A stretch of 64,000 bases of DNA, taken from NCBI RefSeq assembly GCF_029846715.1, contig NZ_JARVWW010000036.1, forward strand, positions 1-64,000, given 5' to 3'. This document shows, piece after piece, positions 35,517-42,915 of this stretch. The first letter of the stretch is position 1, and every line of letters starts with the position of its first letter. The notes under the pieces were generated by a model. It saw only the letters and a program-made list of their open reading frames with translations, did no database searches and was not told the DNA's origin. Made by a program: the position numbers and the translations under genes. The stretch comes from Bradyrhizobium nivariense (GTDB taxonomy: Bacteria; Pseudomonadota; Alphaproteobacteria; Rhizobiales; Xanthobacteraceae).

Positions 35517-36254
35517 TCAGAAGGTGAACAGAACGGATGTGTACCAGGAATAGCGATCAGTTTGCTCCGTGTTCTCGACTCCTCGTCTGACATAGCCGAG
35601 CAGATGCAAATTGCTGCTGAGATCATAGCGCCATCCCACCCCGAGGCTGGTTGTCGCGGGCGTGCCCGTAGAGTTGGCGGTCTGATGAAAGAGCTCCGCA
35701 CCGATCTGAAGCTTGGGCGTTAGTTGATATGTGAGAACACCACCCGCCAAACAGAAATCTGCTCTGCGAAGGGCGCCGAACACGCATCCACCGCCCCCGA
35801 AGGCGGACCATCCGCCCTTCCAATCCTTTTGCACCCAAACCGGAAGAAGCAACGAGGCATGGTTGTCGCCGATCGTTTTCGAACCGCTGGGGAGAAAAAC
35901 GCGAGGAAACACGGCGACGTCGAGACCGAAGTTGTCTTGATGCAGAAACCGGTATTTTGCGGCAAGCTCTATGTTGCTCAACCCAAAATTCGTGCCGCCG
36001 GCCGCAGATTGACTGAAGCCCGCGGGCAAGGTCGCTGTGAGCTGAAGGTCAGGCGCTGCACCGTAGTTAAAATCTATGCCCGCCCCGCCATCTATGCCGT
36101 CGCGCGTATTCGTCCCGTTGTTGAATGTGTATATCTCGAAGTGATGATATTCGGTCGGTTCGGGATCGTCGGACACGAAGGGAGGACCCGCGACCGCCGG
36201 CCGCGCCAGCAGGACCAGCACTGTAGCACCTAGCCAACCCGACAGAACGCGCAT
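35517..36254 (-). CDS. Outer-membrane beta-barrel protein (MetA-pathway phenol/transporter-like)
   Basis: A 245-residue protein with a Sec signal peptide (residues 1-22, ending in AVA). Alternating hydrophobic and polar strands follow (DLQLTATLPAGF; NIELAAKYRFLHQ; GLDVAVFPRVFLP; LQIGAELFHQTA) and the protein ends in a terminal aromatic residue (SVLFTF), the outer-membrane sorting signal. It resembles the 'transporter' barrel family with a periplasmic PFVSDDPEPTEYHHFE start. It probably forms a small channel in the outer membrane. It is the last minus-strand gene of the COG4705 locus, 83 bases after the first COG4705 gene, and may be co-transcribed with it. Confidence 0.75.
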   Translation of the reverse strand: MRVLSGWLGATVLVLLARPAVAGPPFVSDDPEPTEYHHFEIYTFNNGTNTRDGIDGGAGIDFNYGAAPDLQLTATLPAGFSQSAAGGTNFGLSNIELAAKYRFLHQDNFGLDVAVFPRVFLPSGSKTIGDNHASLLLPVWVQKDWKGGWSAFGGGGCVFGALRRADFCLAGGVLTYQLTPKLQIGAELFHQTANSTGTPATTSLGVGWRYDLSSNLHLLGYVRRGVENTEQTDRYSWYTSVLFTF

Positions 36255-36337
36255 TGAACGACATCCTCTGCCAAACGATCTAATCGGGGTGTGGAATGCG
36301 AGCGTCCTCAGCAAAATGCGCCTACTCCATCTGAGAA

Positions 36338-37141
36338 TCACCGCACCTGCGCTGCGACGCCGGATCCGGGATGCCGTCCGGGCCTCTGTGGCAAGACCAG
36401 AATGAGAATGACGATGACGGCGAGGATCACCCCCGATGCGAGAGGACGACTGAGCGCCAAGCCGCCGTGGCTCGTCGGCTTGTCCAGAAAGTCGCCGACC
36501 GTGGCACCGAGGGGTCGCGTCAAGATGAAGGCCGCCCAGAACAGGAACACGCGCGAGATTGTAGTCCAATAGTACAGGGCCGCCAGCACGACGAGTCCCG
36601 CGCAGAACACGAGCGCGCCTCCATCATATCCCAGACCGGTGCTGTCAGCGGTCCAGTCTCCGAGCGCGGTGCCCAGAGTCTGCGAAAACGTAATCGTGAC
36701 CCAATAGAAGATTTCCACTTTCGGCGTTGCAACCGTCTGAACGTTTATCGAACCGAGAGTGAGGTACCAAGCCCCGAGCGAGCACAAGACGCAGGCCAGC
36801 AAAATCAACGAGCCTCCTGTGTAGCCGATGCCCAACGAGCGATCGAAAAAGTCAGCCATGGCGGTGCCCACCGTCGTGGAGGCCACGATGGCGATCCAGT
36901 AAATCCAGGCGTTGAACCTTCTCGTCGAGATTTGAGCGATCACCGCCGCAACGAACACGGCTAGGAATATGCCAGTGCCGATCAAATAGCCCCCGTTATG
37001 GGCATTCTGGTCGGCGTGCAGCCAGCTCATTGTCACAGTATCGCCGCCCGTTTCGCCGAGCGTCGTGGCGAGGATCTTGATTATCCAGAAGCCGAGCGCC
37101 ACCTCAGGGATCTTGCTCACGAAATTGTCTTCGTTCGGCAT
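36338..37141 (-). CDS. COG4705 membrane protein with four Gly-Asp repeats (copy 1)
   Basis: A 267-residue integral membrane protein of the uncharacterised COG4705 group, with about eight helices and no enzyme motif. It has internal fourfold repetition: LGETGGD (28-34), VGTAMAD (91-97), LGTALGD (156-162) and LGATVGD (211-217), each at the end of a helix and followed by a loop. The N terminus IPEVALGFWIIKILATT is family-typical. The ATG at 37141 follows a perfect GGAGG. A paralogue lies two genes upstream. Four membrane-embedded acidic residues would suit cation or proton conduction, which is inference. The long frame on the opposite strand is a shadow. Confidence 0.85.
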   Translation of the reverse strand: MPNEDNFVSKIPEVALGFWIIKILATTLGETGGDTVTMSWLHADQNAHNGGYLIGTGIFLAVFVAAVIAQISTRRFNAWIYWIAIVASTTVGTAMADFFDRSLGIGYTGGSLILLACVLCSLGAWYLTLGSINVQTVATPKVEIFYWVTITFSQTLGTALGDWTADSTGLGYDGGALVFCAGLVVLAALYYWTTISRVFLFWAAFILTRPLGATVGDFLDKPTSHGGLALSRPLASGVILAVIVILILVLPQRPGRHPGSGVAAQVR

Positions 37142-37372
37142 TGTACCTCCAGCAAACGTCCACGGTTTTGGTCTTGCCTTGTAAGCGGCACTCTTTTGCT
37201 GAGCCTCAACGCCGGACGCGCGAGAAGGTCGCTCTATGAAATATGTATTTTCTGCAATTCTGCCGCTCGGCAACAGCAGCAAATTGCGTTCTGGATATCG
37301 CATCGCGGCTCGCTTGCCGCAACACCACCGGAACACTTGTGCGCCGCAGCCGAAAGAGCATCGCAGCCGTCC

Positions 37373-37774
37373 TCAGTTGTTTCCGACCGAATCTATGACG
37401 GACAGCAGGTCAGCGATCGTCTGCTTGCATTTGGTCGTATCGGGCGAAGCTGCCCGCAACGCCTCGAGCGCACGGTCGATCGCCTTGTCGAGCGTGTGCC
37501 AGTCGGCGGCGGCGCGGGGCTTCAGCGCAGCTTCCGCATCGTCCCATTGCGCCTCAAGATCCTTGATCCGGTTCTTGGCGCCGGCAAGGTCGCCCTTGTC
37601 TATCAGCGCGGAAACATCCACGACGATGGTGCGGAACGGCGACAGGTCACCGAGCTTCGAGGATACTCCGGCTTCGGCGGTCGGCAGGAACGAGGCGCCG
37701 CCGCCTGGAGAAATCGGCTCGCCGAGGGCCCACGTGAGCAGGCCGACAACTGCTGCCAGAAGAACTCTTTTCAT
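37373..37774 (-). CDS. Small secreted helical protein of the COG4705 locus
   Basis: A 133-residue protein with a signal peptide (MKRVLLAAVVGLLTWAL). The ATG at 37774 has a GAGGAG site; longer in-frame starts exist but lack one. The mature part is alpha-helical and polar (ALIDKGDLAGAKNRIKDLEAQWDDAEAAL; AIDRALEALR) and ends with one Cys in TTKCKQTIADLLSV. I know of no defined function; similar small helical proteins occur beside COG4705 and histidine-kinase genes. It lies 57 bases after copy 2 and 231 bases before copy 1, probably in one operon. It may act as a periplasmic partner or sensor input. Confidence 0.7.
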   Translation of the reverse strand: MKRVLLAAVVGLLTWALGEPISPGGGASFLPTAEAGVSSKLGDLSPFRTIVVDVSALIDKGDLAGAKNRIKDLEAQWDDAEAALKPRAAADWHTLDKAIDRALEALRAASPDTTKCKQTIADLLSVIDSVGNN

Positions 37775-37795
37775 GAACAATCTCCTCATGGCTCG

Positions 37796-37816
37796 CCCGC
37801 GCATCATCCACGCGGG
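37796..37816. promoter_or_regulatory. GC-rich hairpin in the COG4705 operon
   Basis: Stem CCCGCG/CGCGGG with a nine-base loop, followed on the plus strand by CTTTT. It lies in the 57-base space between the copy-2 gene and the small secreted gene, both read on the minus strand. It could stop antisense transcripts, or stabilise or attenuate the operon message; which is unclear. Confidence 0.45.
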
Positions 37817-37831
37817 CTTTTAAGTGGAAGC

Positions 37832-38620
37832 TCAAGATCTCTTCGCCGGATCCGCGCTGTCGCTGTAGTCACCTTCGAAGGTCACCCAGGCGACCAGCGC
37901 GATGATCACGGTCAGGAATACCAGGCTGGTCTGGATCGTGCCGAGACCGAATCCGCCGTAATGACGCGACTGCGACAGCAAGTCACCGAGCGACGCGCCG
38001 AGTGGGCGCGTCAGAATGTAAGCAAGCCAGAAGGTCAGTACCGGGTTGACACCGAGCGAGTAGAATACGGCGATGAACGCGATCAGCACGCCAAACGCGA
38101 GAACGCCGAGCTGGAAACCAAGCCCGAGCGCCTCGGTAGCGAGGTCGCCCGCCGCGGTGCCGAGCGCAAAGGTGAAGAGAATGGCTGCCCAGTAAAACAG
38201 CTCGCGGCGGGTGGTCACGATGCTGCGGATCGAGAGCGTGTGTTCGACGCGGTACCAGATCGCGAAGGTTCCGGCGAGCGCACAGGCGAAGACCGCCGTG
38301 CTTACGTAAAGGCTGATCTCGAGCTTGTCGCTCATGAAGTCTGTAATTTGGGTTCCGACAATGCTGACCAGAACCACGGTGAGCCAATAGATCCAGGGAA
38401 TATAGCGGCGTGCGCGCAGCTGCAAGCCAAGCGCAGCGATCAGGAGACTTGTCATGAAGACCATGGTCAGGGTTGCGCCGAGACCAACATGCACGGCGAG
38501 ATAGTCTGCGCCGGTCTCACCGACGGTGGTCGAGAGGATCTTGATGGTCCAGAAGATGAGCGTGGCCTCCGGAACCTTGTTCAGCATCGGCGATAAGCGC
38601 AGTTCCCCGGCCATGGACAT
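37832..38620 (-). CDS. COG4705 membrane protein with four Gly-Asp repeats (copy 2)
   Basis: A 262-residue paralogue of the protein at 36338, sharing the VPEATLIFWTIKILSTT start and YILTRPLGASLGD near the end. Its four motif copies are VGETGAD (33-39), VGTQITD (88-94), LGTAAGD (153-159) and LGASLGD (207-213). The ATG at 38620 follows GGGAGA. It is the first gene of the minus-strand operon, and a PmrA-like box lies 57 bases upstream of the start. The two-component system is divergent from it, so this transporter-like protein is a probable target of that system. Confidence 0.86.
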   Translation of the reverse strand: MSMAGELRLSPMLNKVPEATLIFWTIKILSTTVGETGADYLAVHVGLGATLTMVFMTSLLIAALGLQLRARRYIPWIYWLTVVLVSIVGTQITDFMSDKLEISLYVSTAVFACALAGTFAIWYRVEHTLSIRSIVTTRRELFYWAAILFTFALGTAAGDLATEALGLGFQLGVLAFGVLIAFIAVFYSLGVNPVLTFWLAYILTRPLGASLGDLLSQSRHYGGFGLGTIQTSLVFLTVIIALVAWVTFEGDYSDSADPAKRS

Positions 38621-38677
38621 GTGGCTCTCCCGAGTCCAGTTGCACTCAAGCGACGTCGGAAGTTTGGCCACGGCCAA

Positions 38678-38694
38678 CTTAGGCGCGCCTTAGG
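38678..38694 (-). promoter_or_regulatory. PmrA/QseB-like box for the COG4705 operon
   Basis: On the minus strand it reads CCTAAG-GCGCG-CCTAAG: two identical hexamers one helical turn (11 bases) apart, the form used by OmpR-family regulators of the PmrA/QseB branch. Its near edge is 57 bases from the COG4705 start codon. Part of a divergent pair with the box at 38754. Confidence 0.7.
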
Positions 38695-38753
38695 ACGAGG
38701 AGTTTCCTGCAGCGCCGACGCTAACTTTTTTGTCAACTCGCAGGCGGAGCCGG

Positions 38754-38770
38754 CCTAAGTCTGCGCTAAG
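38754..38770 (+). promoter_or_regulatory. PmrA/QseB-like box for the two-component operon
   Basis: On the plus strand it reads CCTAAG-TCTGC-GCTAAG, the same layout as the box at 38678 but facing the other way. Its near edge is 58 bases from the response-regulator start codon, almost the same distance as on the other side. Indicates autoregulation. Confidence 0.7.
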
Positions 38771-38828
38771 TCTGGAGCACAAGAATTCGGCAGGTGTGAC
38801 TGCGTACTCCGGAGTGGGGAAAGGAACG

Positions 38829-39491
38829 ATGCGAGTTCTGCTGATCGAGGACGACAGAATGATCGGCACGGCCATCGAGCAGGCGCTCAAGGACGCTGCC
38901 TATGCGGTCGATTGGGTCACCGACGGCGAGACGGCTGTCCACGCGGCGGAGAATGAATCTTACGAGTTAGGCCTGCTCGATCTTGGGCTGCCGAAGGCGG
39001 ACGGCCGCGAGGTGCTTCGGCGCCTGCGCACACTGGGCCGGAGATTCCCTGTGATCATCGTAACCGCGCGGGATGCGGTCGACGACCGGATCGACGGCCT
39101 CGACCTCGGGGCAGACGACTACCTGGTAAAACCGTTCGAGATTCGCGAACTGTTGGCGCGGATGCGCGCTGTGCTCCGCCGCGAGGGCAGCGGCTCCCCG
39201 CCGCTTTTGAGCAACGGCAAGCTTAACCTTGACCCGGCAACGCGGCAGGCGTCGTTTGTCGATCAGATCGCGCTGCTGACCGCGCGCGAGTTCGCTTTGC
39301 TGCAGGCGCTGCTTGCGCGGCCGGGCAGAGTCCTGTCGCGCAGCGAGCTCGAACGGCAGATTTACGGTTGGAATGAAGAGGTCGAGAGCAATGCCATTGA
39401 ATACCTCATCCACACCATCCGCAAGAAGCTCGGAGCCGCAGCGATCCGCAATGTGCGCGGAGTCGGCTGGATGGTGGACCGCTCATCATGA
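38829..39491 (+). CDS. OmpR-family response regulator (QseB/PmrA-like)
   Basis: A 220-residue regulator. The receiver domain has the acidic pair in LLIEDD (6-11), the phosphorylation Asp in LLDLGLP (about residue 51), Thr in IIVTAR and Lys in YLVKPFE. The C-terminal winged helix contains LLTAREFALLQALLARPGRVLSRSELERQIYGWNEEVESNAIEYLIHTIRKKLG in spirit, a pattern close to QseB and PmrA. The ATG at 38829 follows AAAGGA. It overlaps its kinase by ATGA. Boxes of the expected type stand before this gene, the COG4705 operon and the secreted protein-ABC operon. Confidence 0.94.
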   Translation: MRVLLIEDDRMIGTAIEQALKDAAYAVDWVTDGETAVHAAENESYELGLLDLGLPKADGREVLRRLRTLGRRFPVIIVTARDAVDDRIDGLDLGADDYLVKPFEIRELLARMRAVLRREGSGSPPLLSNGKLNLDPATRQASFVDQIALLTAREFALLQALLARPGRVLSRSELERQIYGWNEEVESNAIEYLIHTIRKKLGAAAIRNVRGVGWMVDRSS

Positions 39492-40831
39492 TCAGGTCCC
39501 TGCGCGCGCGCCTGTTCGTCGGCCTGACCGCAATCATACTGGTGAGCGGTGCAATCGGCGGAATGTTCGCCTATAGCTGGGCGTTCGGCGAGGCCATCGA
39601 ACTGCAGGACTCGATCCTGATCCAACTTGCGAGCCTGGCCCAAAATGCCGGTTTCAGCGGCGGCCAGCCTCTTCACGGCGTCGAGGAAGACACAGAGGTC
39701 TGGCTCGTCGAGTTGGGAAAGACGCCGCGAGGCTTGGCAGAGGATCGCCAGCTCTTTAACCTGCCCGATGGTCTGCAGGTCGCGACGTGGAAGAAACAAC
39801 CAGTCCGGGTGCTCCTGCGAACGCGATCCGACGGCAGCCGGTTCGCCGTGGCGCAGCCGACCACTGTTCGAGACGAAACCGCGCGCGATGTGGCGTTTCG
39901 TACGTTGCTTCCGATCGCCGCGCTGATTCCCTGCCTGATGCTGGTCACGGCGCTTGTCATTGCGCACTCGCTCCGCCCGATAGTCCAGCTGGCCGGAGAT
40001 CTCGATTCAAGGCGAGCCGATGACATGACTCCGCTGCCGCTAAAGCGTACGCCCAGCGAGCTGCATCCGTTCATCACCTCGATCAACGGATTGTTGGCGC
40101 GTATGCGGCTCTTGATGGATCAGCACCGGCGCTTCGTTGCCGATGCAGCGCATGAGCTGCGGACGCCGATCACCGCGCTCAGCCTGCAGGCGGAAAATCT
40201 TGATTCGGTCGCGCTCCCCGAGGTCGCGCGGGAGCGCGTCGCCGCGCTCAACCAGGGTATGCATCGCACCAAGCATCTCCTTGAGCAATTGCTCGCGCTG
40301 GCGCGGCATGAGGCTACCCCCTCCGACCCTGCCGAAATGCCGCTTGCAGCGCTAGACCGTGTGGCGAAAGAGGTCGTGGCTGATCTGCTGCAGGAGGCGC
40401 TTGACCGCGGCATCGATCTCGGCTTCGCGCTTGTCGAACCTCTCACGGTGCGCAGCGAGCCGGTGATGCTCGCGGCGATCATCCGCAATTTGCTCGATAA
40501 CGCGCTTCGTTTCACGCCCCGGGGCGGAACGATCGATATCGGGATCTATCGACAGGACGACGTGGCGATCCTGCAGGTTGAGGATACCGGCCCCGGCATT
40601 GCTTCCGGCGACATGGATCAAATCTTCAATCCATTTTTCCGGGGCTCTCGCCCGGAGGGCGAAGGAACCGGTCTTGGCTTGTCCATCGTGAAGCGCATTG
40701 TCGACAGCTTGGGCGGCGGAATCGCGCTGGAGAACATCGCGGGCGCCGGCCGGTCGGGGCTCCGTGTCACGGTACGGCTGCCGATTGCTGGCGATCCGGA
40801 TGCATTACCAAGTAAAGACGCGGGCGAGTAG
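39488..40831 (+). CDS. Sensor histidine kinase (QseC/PmrB-like)
   Basis: A 447-residue inner-membrane kinase. Helix 1 is at about residues 10-32 and helix 2 at about 140-162, with a 105-residue periplasmic sensor between them. A short HAMP region follows. The phosphorylated His is in DAAHELRTPITAL (about residue 220), the N-box in NLLDNALRFTPRGG, G1 in VEDTGPGIA and G2 in GTGLGLSI. It is translationally coupled to the regulator by ATGA. The sensor domain has no acidic ferric-iron motif that I can recognise, so the signal is open. Confidence 0.93.
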   Translation: MIRSLRARLFVGLTAIILVSGAIGGMFAYSWAFGEAIELQDSILIQLASLAQNAGFSGGQPLHGVEEDTEVWLVELGKTPRGLAEDRQLFNLPDGLQVATWKKQPVRVLLRTRSDGSRFAVAQPTTVRDETARDVAFRTLLPIAALIPCLMLVTALVIAHSLRPIVQLAGDLDSRRADDMTPLPLKRTPSELHPFITSINGLLARMRLLMDQHRRFVADAAHELRTPITALSLQAENLDSVALPEVARERVAALNQGMHRTKHLLEQLLALARHEATPSDPAEMPLAALDRVAKEVVADLLQEALDRGIDLGFALVEPLTVRSEPVMLAAIIRNLLDNALRFTPRGGTIDIGIYRQDDVAILQVEDTGPGIASGDMDQIFNPFFRGSRPEGEGTGLGLSIVKRIVDSLGGGIALENIAGAGRSGLRVTVRLPIAGDPDALPSKDAGE

Positions 40832-40863
40832 AGGAGCCCAGGGGGCTCTGGAACGGGCGTGCT

Positions 40864-40880
40864 CCTAAGTCGCAGCTAAT
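40864..40880 (+). promoter_or_regulatory. PmrA/QseB-like box before the secreted protein-ABC operon
   Basis: It reads CCTAAG-TCGCA-GCTAAT, one mismatch from the autoregulatory box at 38754. It lies 33 bases after the kinase stop and 122 bases before the next start codon, in the only gap between the two-component operon and the ABC operon. Confidence 0.6.
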
Positions 40881-41002
40881 TCTCATCGGAGAAATGATCC
40901 TGCTCAATCCAGGAGGCGAACGAGGATGATAGGAAGACAACCAACGAGCTTTGGGCATCTTCAAAATCGCAATTCGCAAGGGGTGGCAATAGGAGGTCAA
41001 CC

Positions 41003-41584
41003 ATGAACAGAATGAGCGCCGTTGCCATCGCCGCCGCCCTGGTGAGCCTCGTTGGATTCGCGCCCGCGTCTGCCTTTGCGCAAGCAAGGAGCGCCGAAAA
41101 GCCGGTCGCCGCGGAAAAGAACCCGCCCGGCGACATCCCGGACAATCAGGTCTTCATCGACTACCGCTCGCCGCTCGGCTTCAACATCAAGGTCCCGGAA
41201 GGATGGGCTCGCCGCGAGACATCCGACGGCGTCACCTTCAGGGACAAGTACAACACGATTGCACTGGCTGTGTCGCAACGTGCCGATGCCATAAGCGTGG
41301 TCAACGCCAAACAACAGGAAGTCGCCGACCTTGAAAAGACTGGCAGGGCGGTTCGCGTGACAGGGGTCAAATCCGTCAAGCTCCCTTCCGGACCGGCCGT
41401 GGTCGTCAGCTATAGCTCGAATTCCGAGCCAAACCCGGTGACCGAGAAAGCCATCCGCGAGGAGAACGACCGCTATTTCTTCTGGCAGAATGGCAAGCTG
41501 GTCACGTTGACCATGTCGGCGCCCTTGGGAGCGGACAATGCCGACCAATGGGATCTGATGGCGAAGAGCTTCAGGTGGCAGTGA
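41003..41584 (+). CDS. Exported protein, PsbP/DUF1795-like fold possible
   Basis: A 193-residue periplasmic protein with a signal peptide cut near residue 26 (ASAFA-QA). The mature part reads FIDYRSPLGFNIKVPEGWARRE ... VTFRDKYNTIALAV ... YFFWQNGKLVTLTMSAPLGADNADQWDLMAKSFRW. The pattern 'GFxIxxPxGW ... F ... A/P-D-x-W ... I-x-x-S-F' is typical of PsbP/Mog1-like lipoprotein folds. The ATG has a perfect AGGAGG site. It ends one base before the first ABC ATPase gene and heads that operon, behind the third PmrA-like box. A substrate-handling partner of the ABC system is plausible. Confidence 0.75.
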   Translation: MNRMSAVAIAAALVSLVGFAPASAFAQARSAEKPVAAEKNPPGDIPDNQVFIDYRSPLGFNIKVPEGWARRETSDGVTFRDKYNTIALAVSQRADAISVVNAKQQEVADLEKTGRAVRVTGVKSVKLPSGPAVVVSYSSNSEPNPVTEKAIREENDRYFFWQNGKLVTLTMSAPLGADNADQWDLMAKSFRWQ

Positions 41585-41585
41585 C

Positions 41586-42248
41586 ATGGCCGTCGTTGAG
41601 GCTTTCGATATCTACAGGTTCTTTCACACACGCGAATCCGAAACGCTCGCGCTTCGTGGCGTCAGCCTGCGGCTCGACGAGGGCGAACTGGTCGCGCTGG
41701 TGGGCCCGTCCGGTAGCGGCAAGTCGACATTGCTTGCCTGCCTGTCGGGTCTGGATGAGCCCGATGGAGGATATGTCGAATTACTCGGCGAGCGCCTGAC
41801 CCGCCGGTCGGAAGCCGAGCGCGCACGCCGCCGCGGCGCGAACATCGGCATCCTGATGCAATCGAGGAACCTGTTCCCCTCGCTTTCAGTTGCGGACAAC
41901 ATCAAGCTCGCGATGCTGATCGCTGGCAAAATCAACGACGAGCGGGCAAAGAACCTGTTGGCGGGTGTCGGGCTTGAGGAGCGCGCTGCGGCGCGGCCAG
42001 GTCAGCTGTCGGGAGGCGAATTGGCGCGGGCGGGTCTTGCCGTCGCCCTGGCTGCGGCTCCTCGTATCCTTCTCGCGGACGAGCCGACCGGCGAGGTCGA
42101 CGCCGTCACGGAACGGTCCATCCTCGACATACTAAACGAGCAATGCCGGGCCGGTGTTGCCGTCCTCGTGGCAACCCATAGTCAGGCGCTTGCCGCGCGC
42201 GCCGATCGGATTATTCATCTTCGCGACGGGAGAATCGGCGATGCATGA
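41586..42248 (+). CDS. ABC ATP-binding protein of MacB/LolD type, subunit A
   Basis: A 220-residue ATPase. Walker A is GPSGSGKST (about 40-48), the signature is LSGGELARAGLAVALA (an unusual 'ELARAGLA' tail), Walker B is ILLADEPTGEVD and the switch His is in VATHSQ. Length and LADEPTG are typical of the MacB/LolD class. It starts one base after the exported-protein gene and overlaps the second ATPase by 8 bases. Since the next ATPase differs clearly in its signature, the two probably form a heterodimer on the single fused permease. Confidence 0.92.
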   Translation: MAVVEAFDIYRFFHTRESETLALRGVSLRLDEGELVALVGPSGSGKSTLLACLSGLDEPDGGYVELLGERLTRRSEAERARRRGANIGILMQSRNLFPSLSVADNIKLAMLIAGKINDERAKNLLAGVGLEERAAARPGQLSGGELARAGLAVALAAAPRILLADEPTGEVDAVTERSILDILNEQCRAGVAVLVATHSQALAARADRIIHLRDGRIGDA

Positions 42249-42915
42249 CATCCTTGTCGAGGGCAAGGAGGTGACGCGCCGCTTCAGCCAGGGCGGCAGC
42301 GACATCTACGCCCTTCAGCCGGCATCGTTCGAGATCCGGGCCGGCGACCGAATAGCCCTGCTCGGCCGCTCTGGAAGCGGCAAATCGACATTGCTTCACT
42401 TGATCGCCGGGCTCGATACGCCGACCGGCGGTCTGCTGAGATGGCCTGCGCTCGGCCCGCATGATGCGCTTCGGCCGGGATTTGTCGGGATCGTGTTCCA
42501 GGCGCCGAGCCTGATCCCGACATTGAACGTCGTCGAAAACATCGAGCTCCCGCTGCGAATAGCCGGAAATATTTCCTCGCCGCAGACCCGGGCACTGGCG
42601 GTGCTGGAGTCGCTTGGGCTGGCAGACATCGCCGACAAGGTTCCGGACGAGCTGTCGGGCGGGCAGGCGCAACGCGTCGCGCTCGCGCGGGCGATCGCGC
42701 TGAAGCCCCGGCTGATTCTGGCCGACGAGCCGACTGGCCAGCTGGATCAATCGATTGCCCGGCAAACCGTCGATGCATTGCTCAACTCCCTTGAGGGGAG
42801 CGACGCCGCCCTTCTCGTTGCCACCCACGATCCCTCCGTGGCCAGGCGCATGAAGACCACATGGCTCATGGATCACGGACTGCTCCAGCTAACGGCTATG
42901 GCGGAGAGCACATGA
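42241..42915 (+). CDS. ABC ATP-binding protein of MacB/LolD type, subunit B
   Basis: A 224-residue ATPase with Walker A GRSGSGKST (about 40-48), a standard signature LSGGQAQRVALARAI, Walker B LILADEPTGQLD and the switch His in VATHDP. The ATG at 42241 lies 8 bases inside the upstream gene, and the stop overlaps the permease start as ATGA. All catalytic residues are present. Two unlike ATPases in front of one double-length permease is not the usual MacB or LolCDE layout. Confidence 0.92.
   Translation: MHDILVEGKEVTRRFSQGGSDIYALQPASFEIRAGDRIALLGRSGSGKSTLLHLIAGLDTPTGGLLRWPALGPHDALRPGFVGIVFQAPSLIPTLNVVENIELPLRIAGNISSPQTRALAVLESLGLADIADKVPDELSGGQAQRVALARAIALKPRLILADEPTGQLDQSIARQTVDALLNSLEGSDAALLVATHDPSVARRMKTTWLMDHGLLQLTAMAEST

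Noticed and set aside
37796..37816. Hairpin as an intrinsic terminator of the COG4705 gene
   Set aside because: The T-run follows the stem on the plus strand, but the genes here are read on the minus strand, where no T-run follows.
36998..38596. Long 532-codon open frame on the plus strand
   Set aside because: It is antisense to the COG4705 and small secreted genes, which have ribosome sites, signal or membrane helices and paralogy. The plus frame has low-complexity Arg/Gly/Gln composition and no domain.
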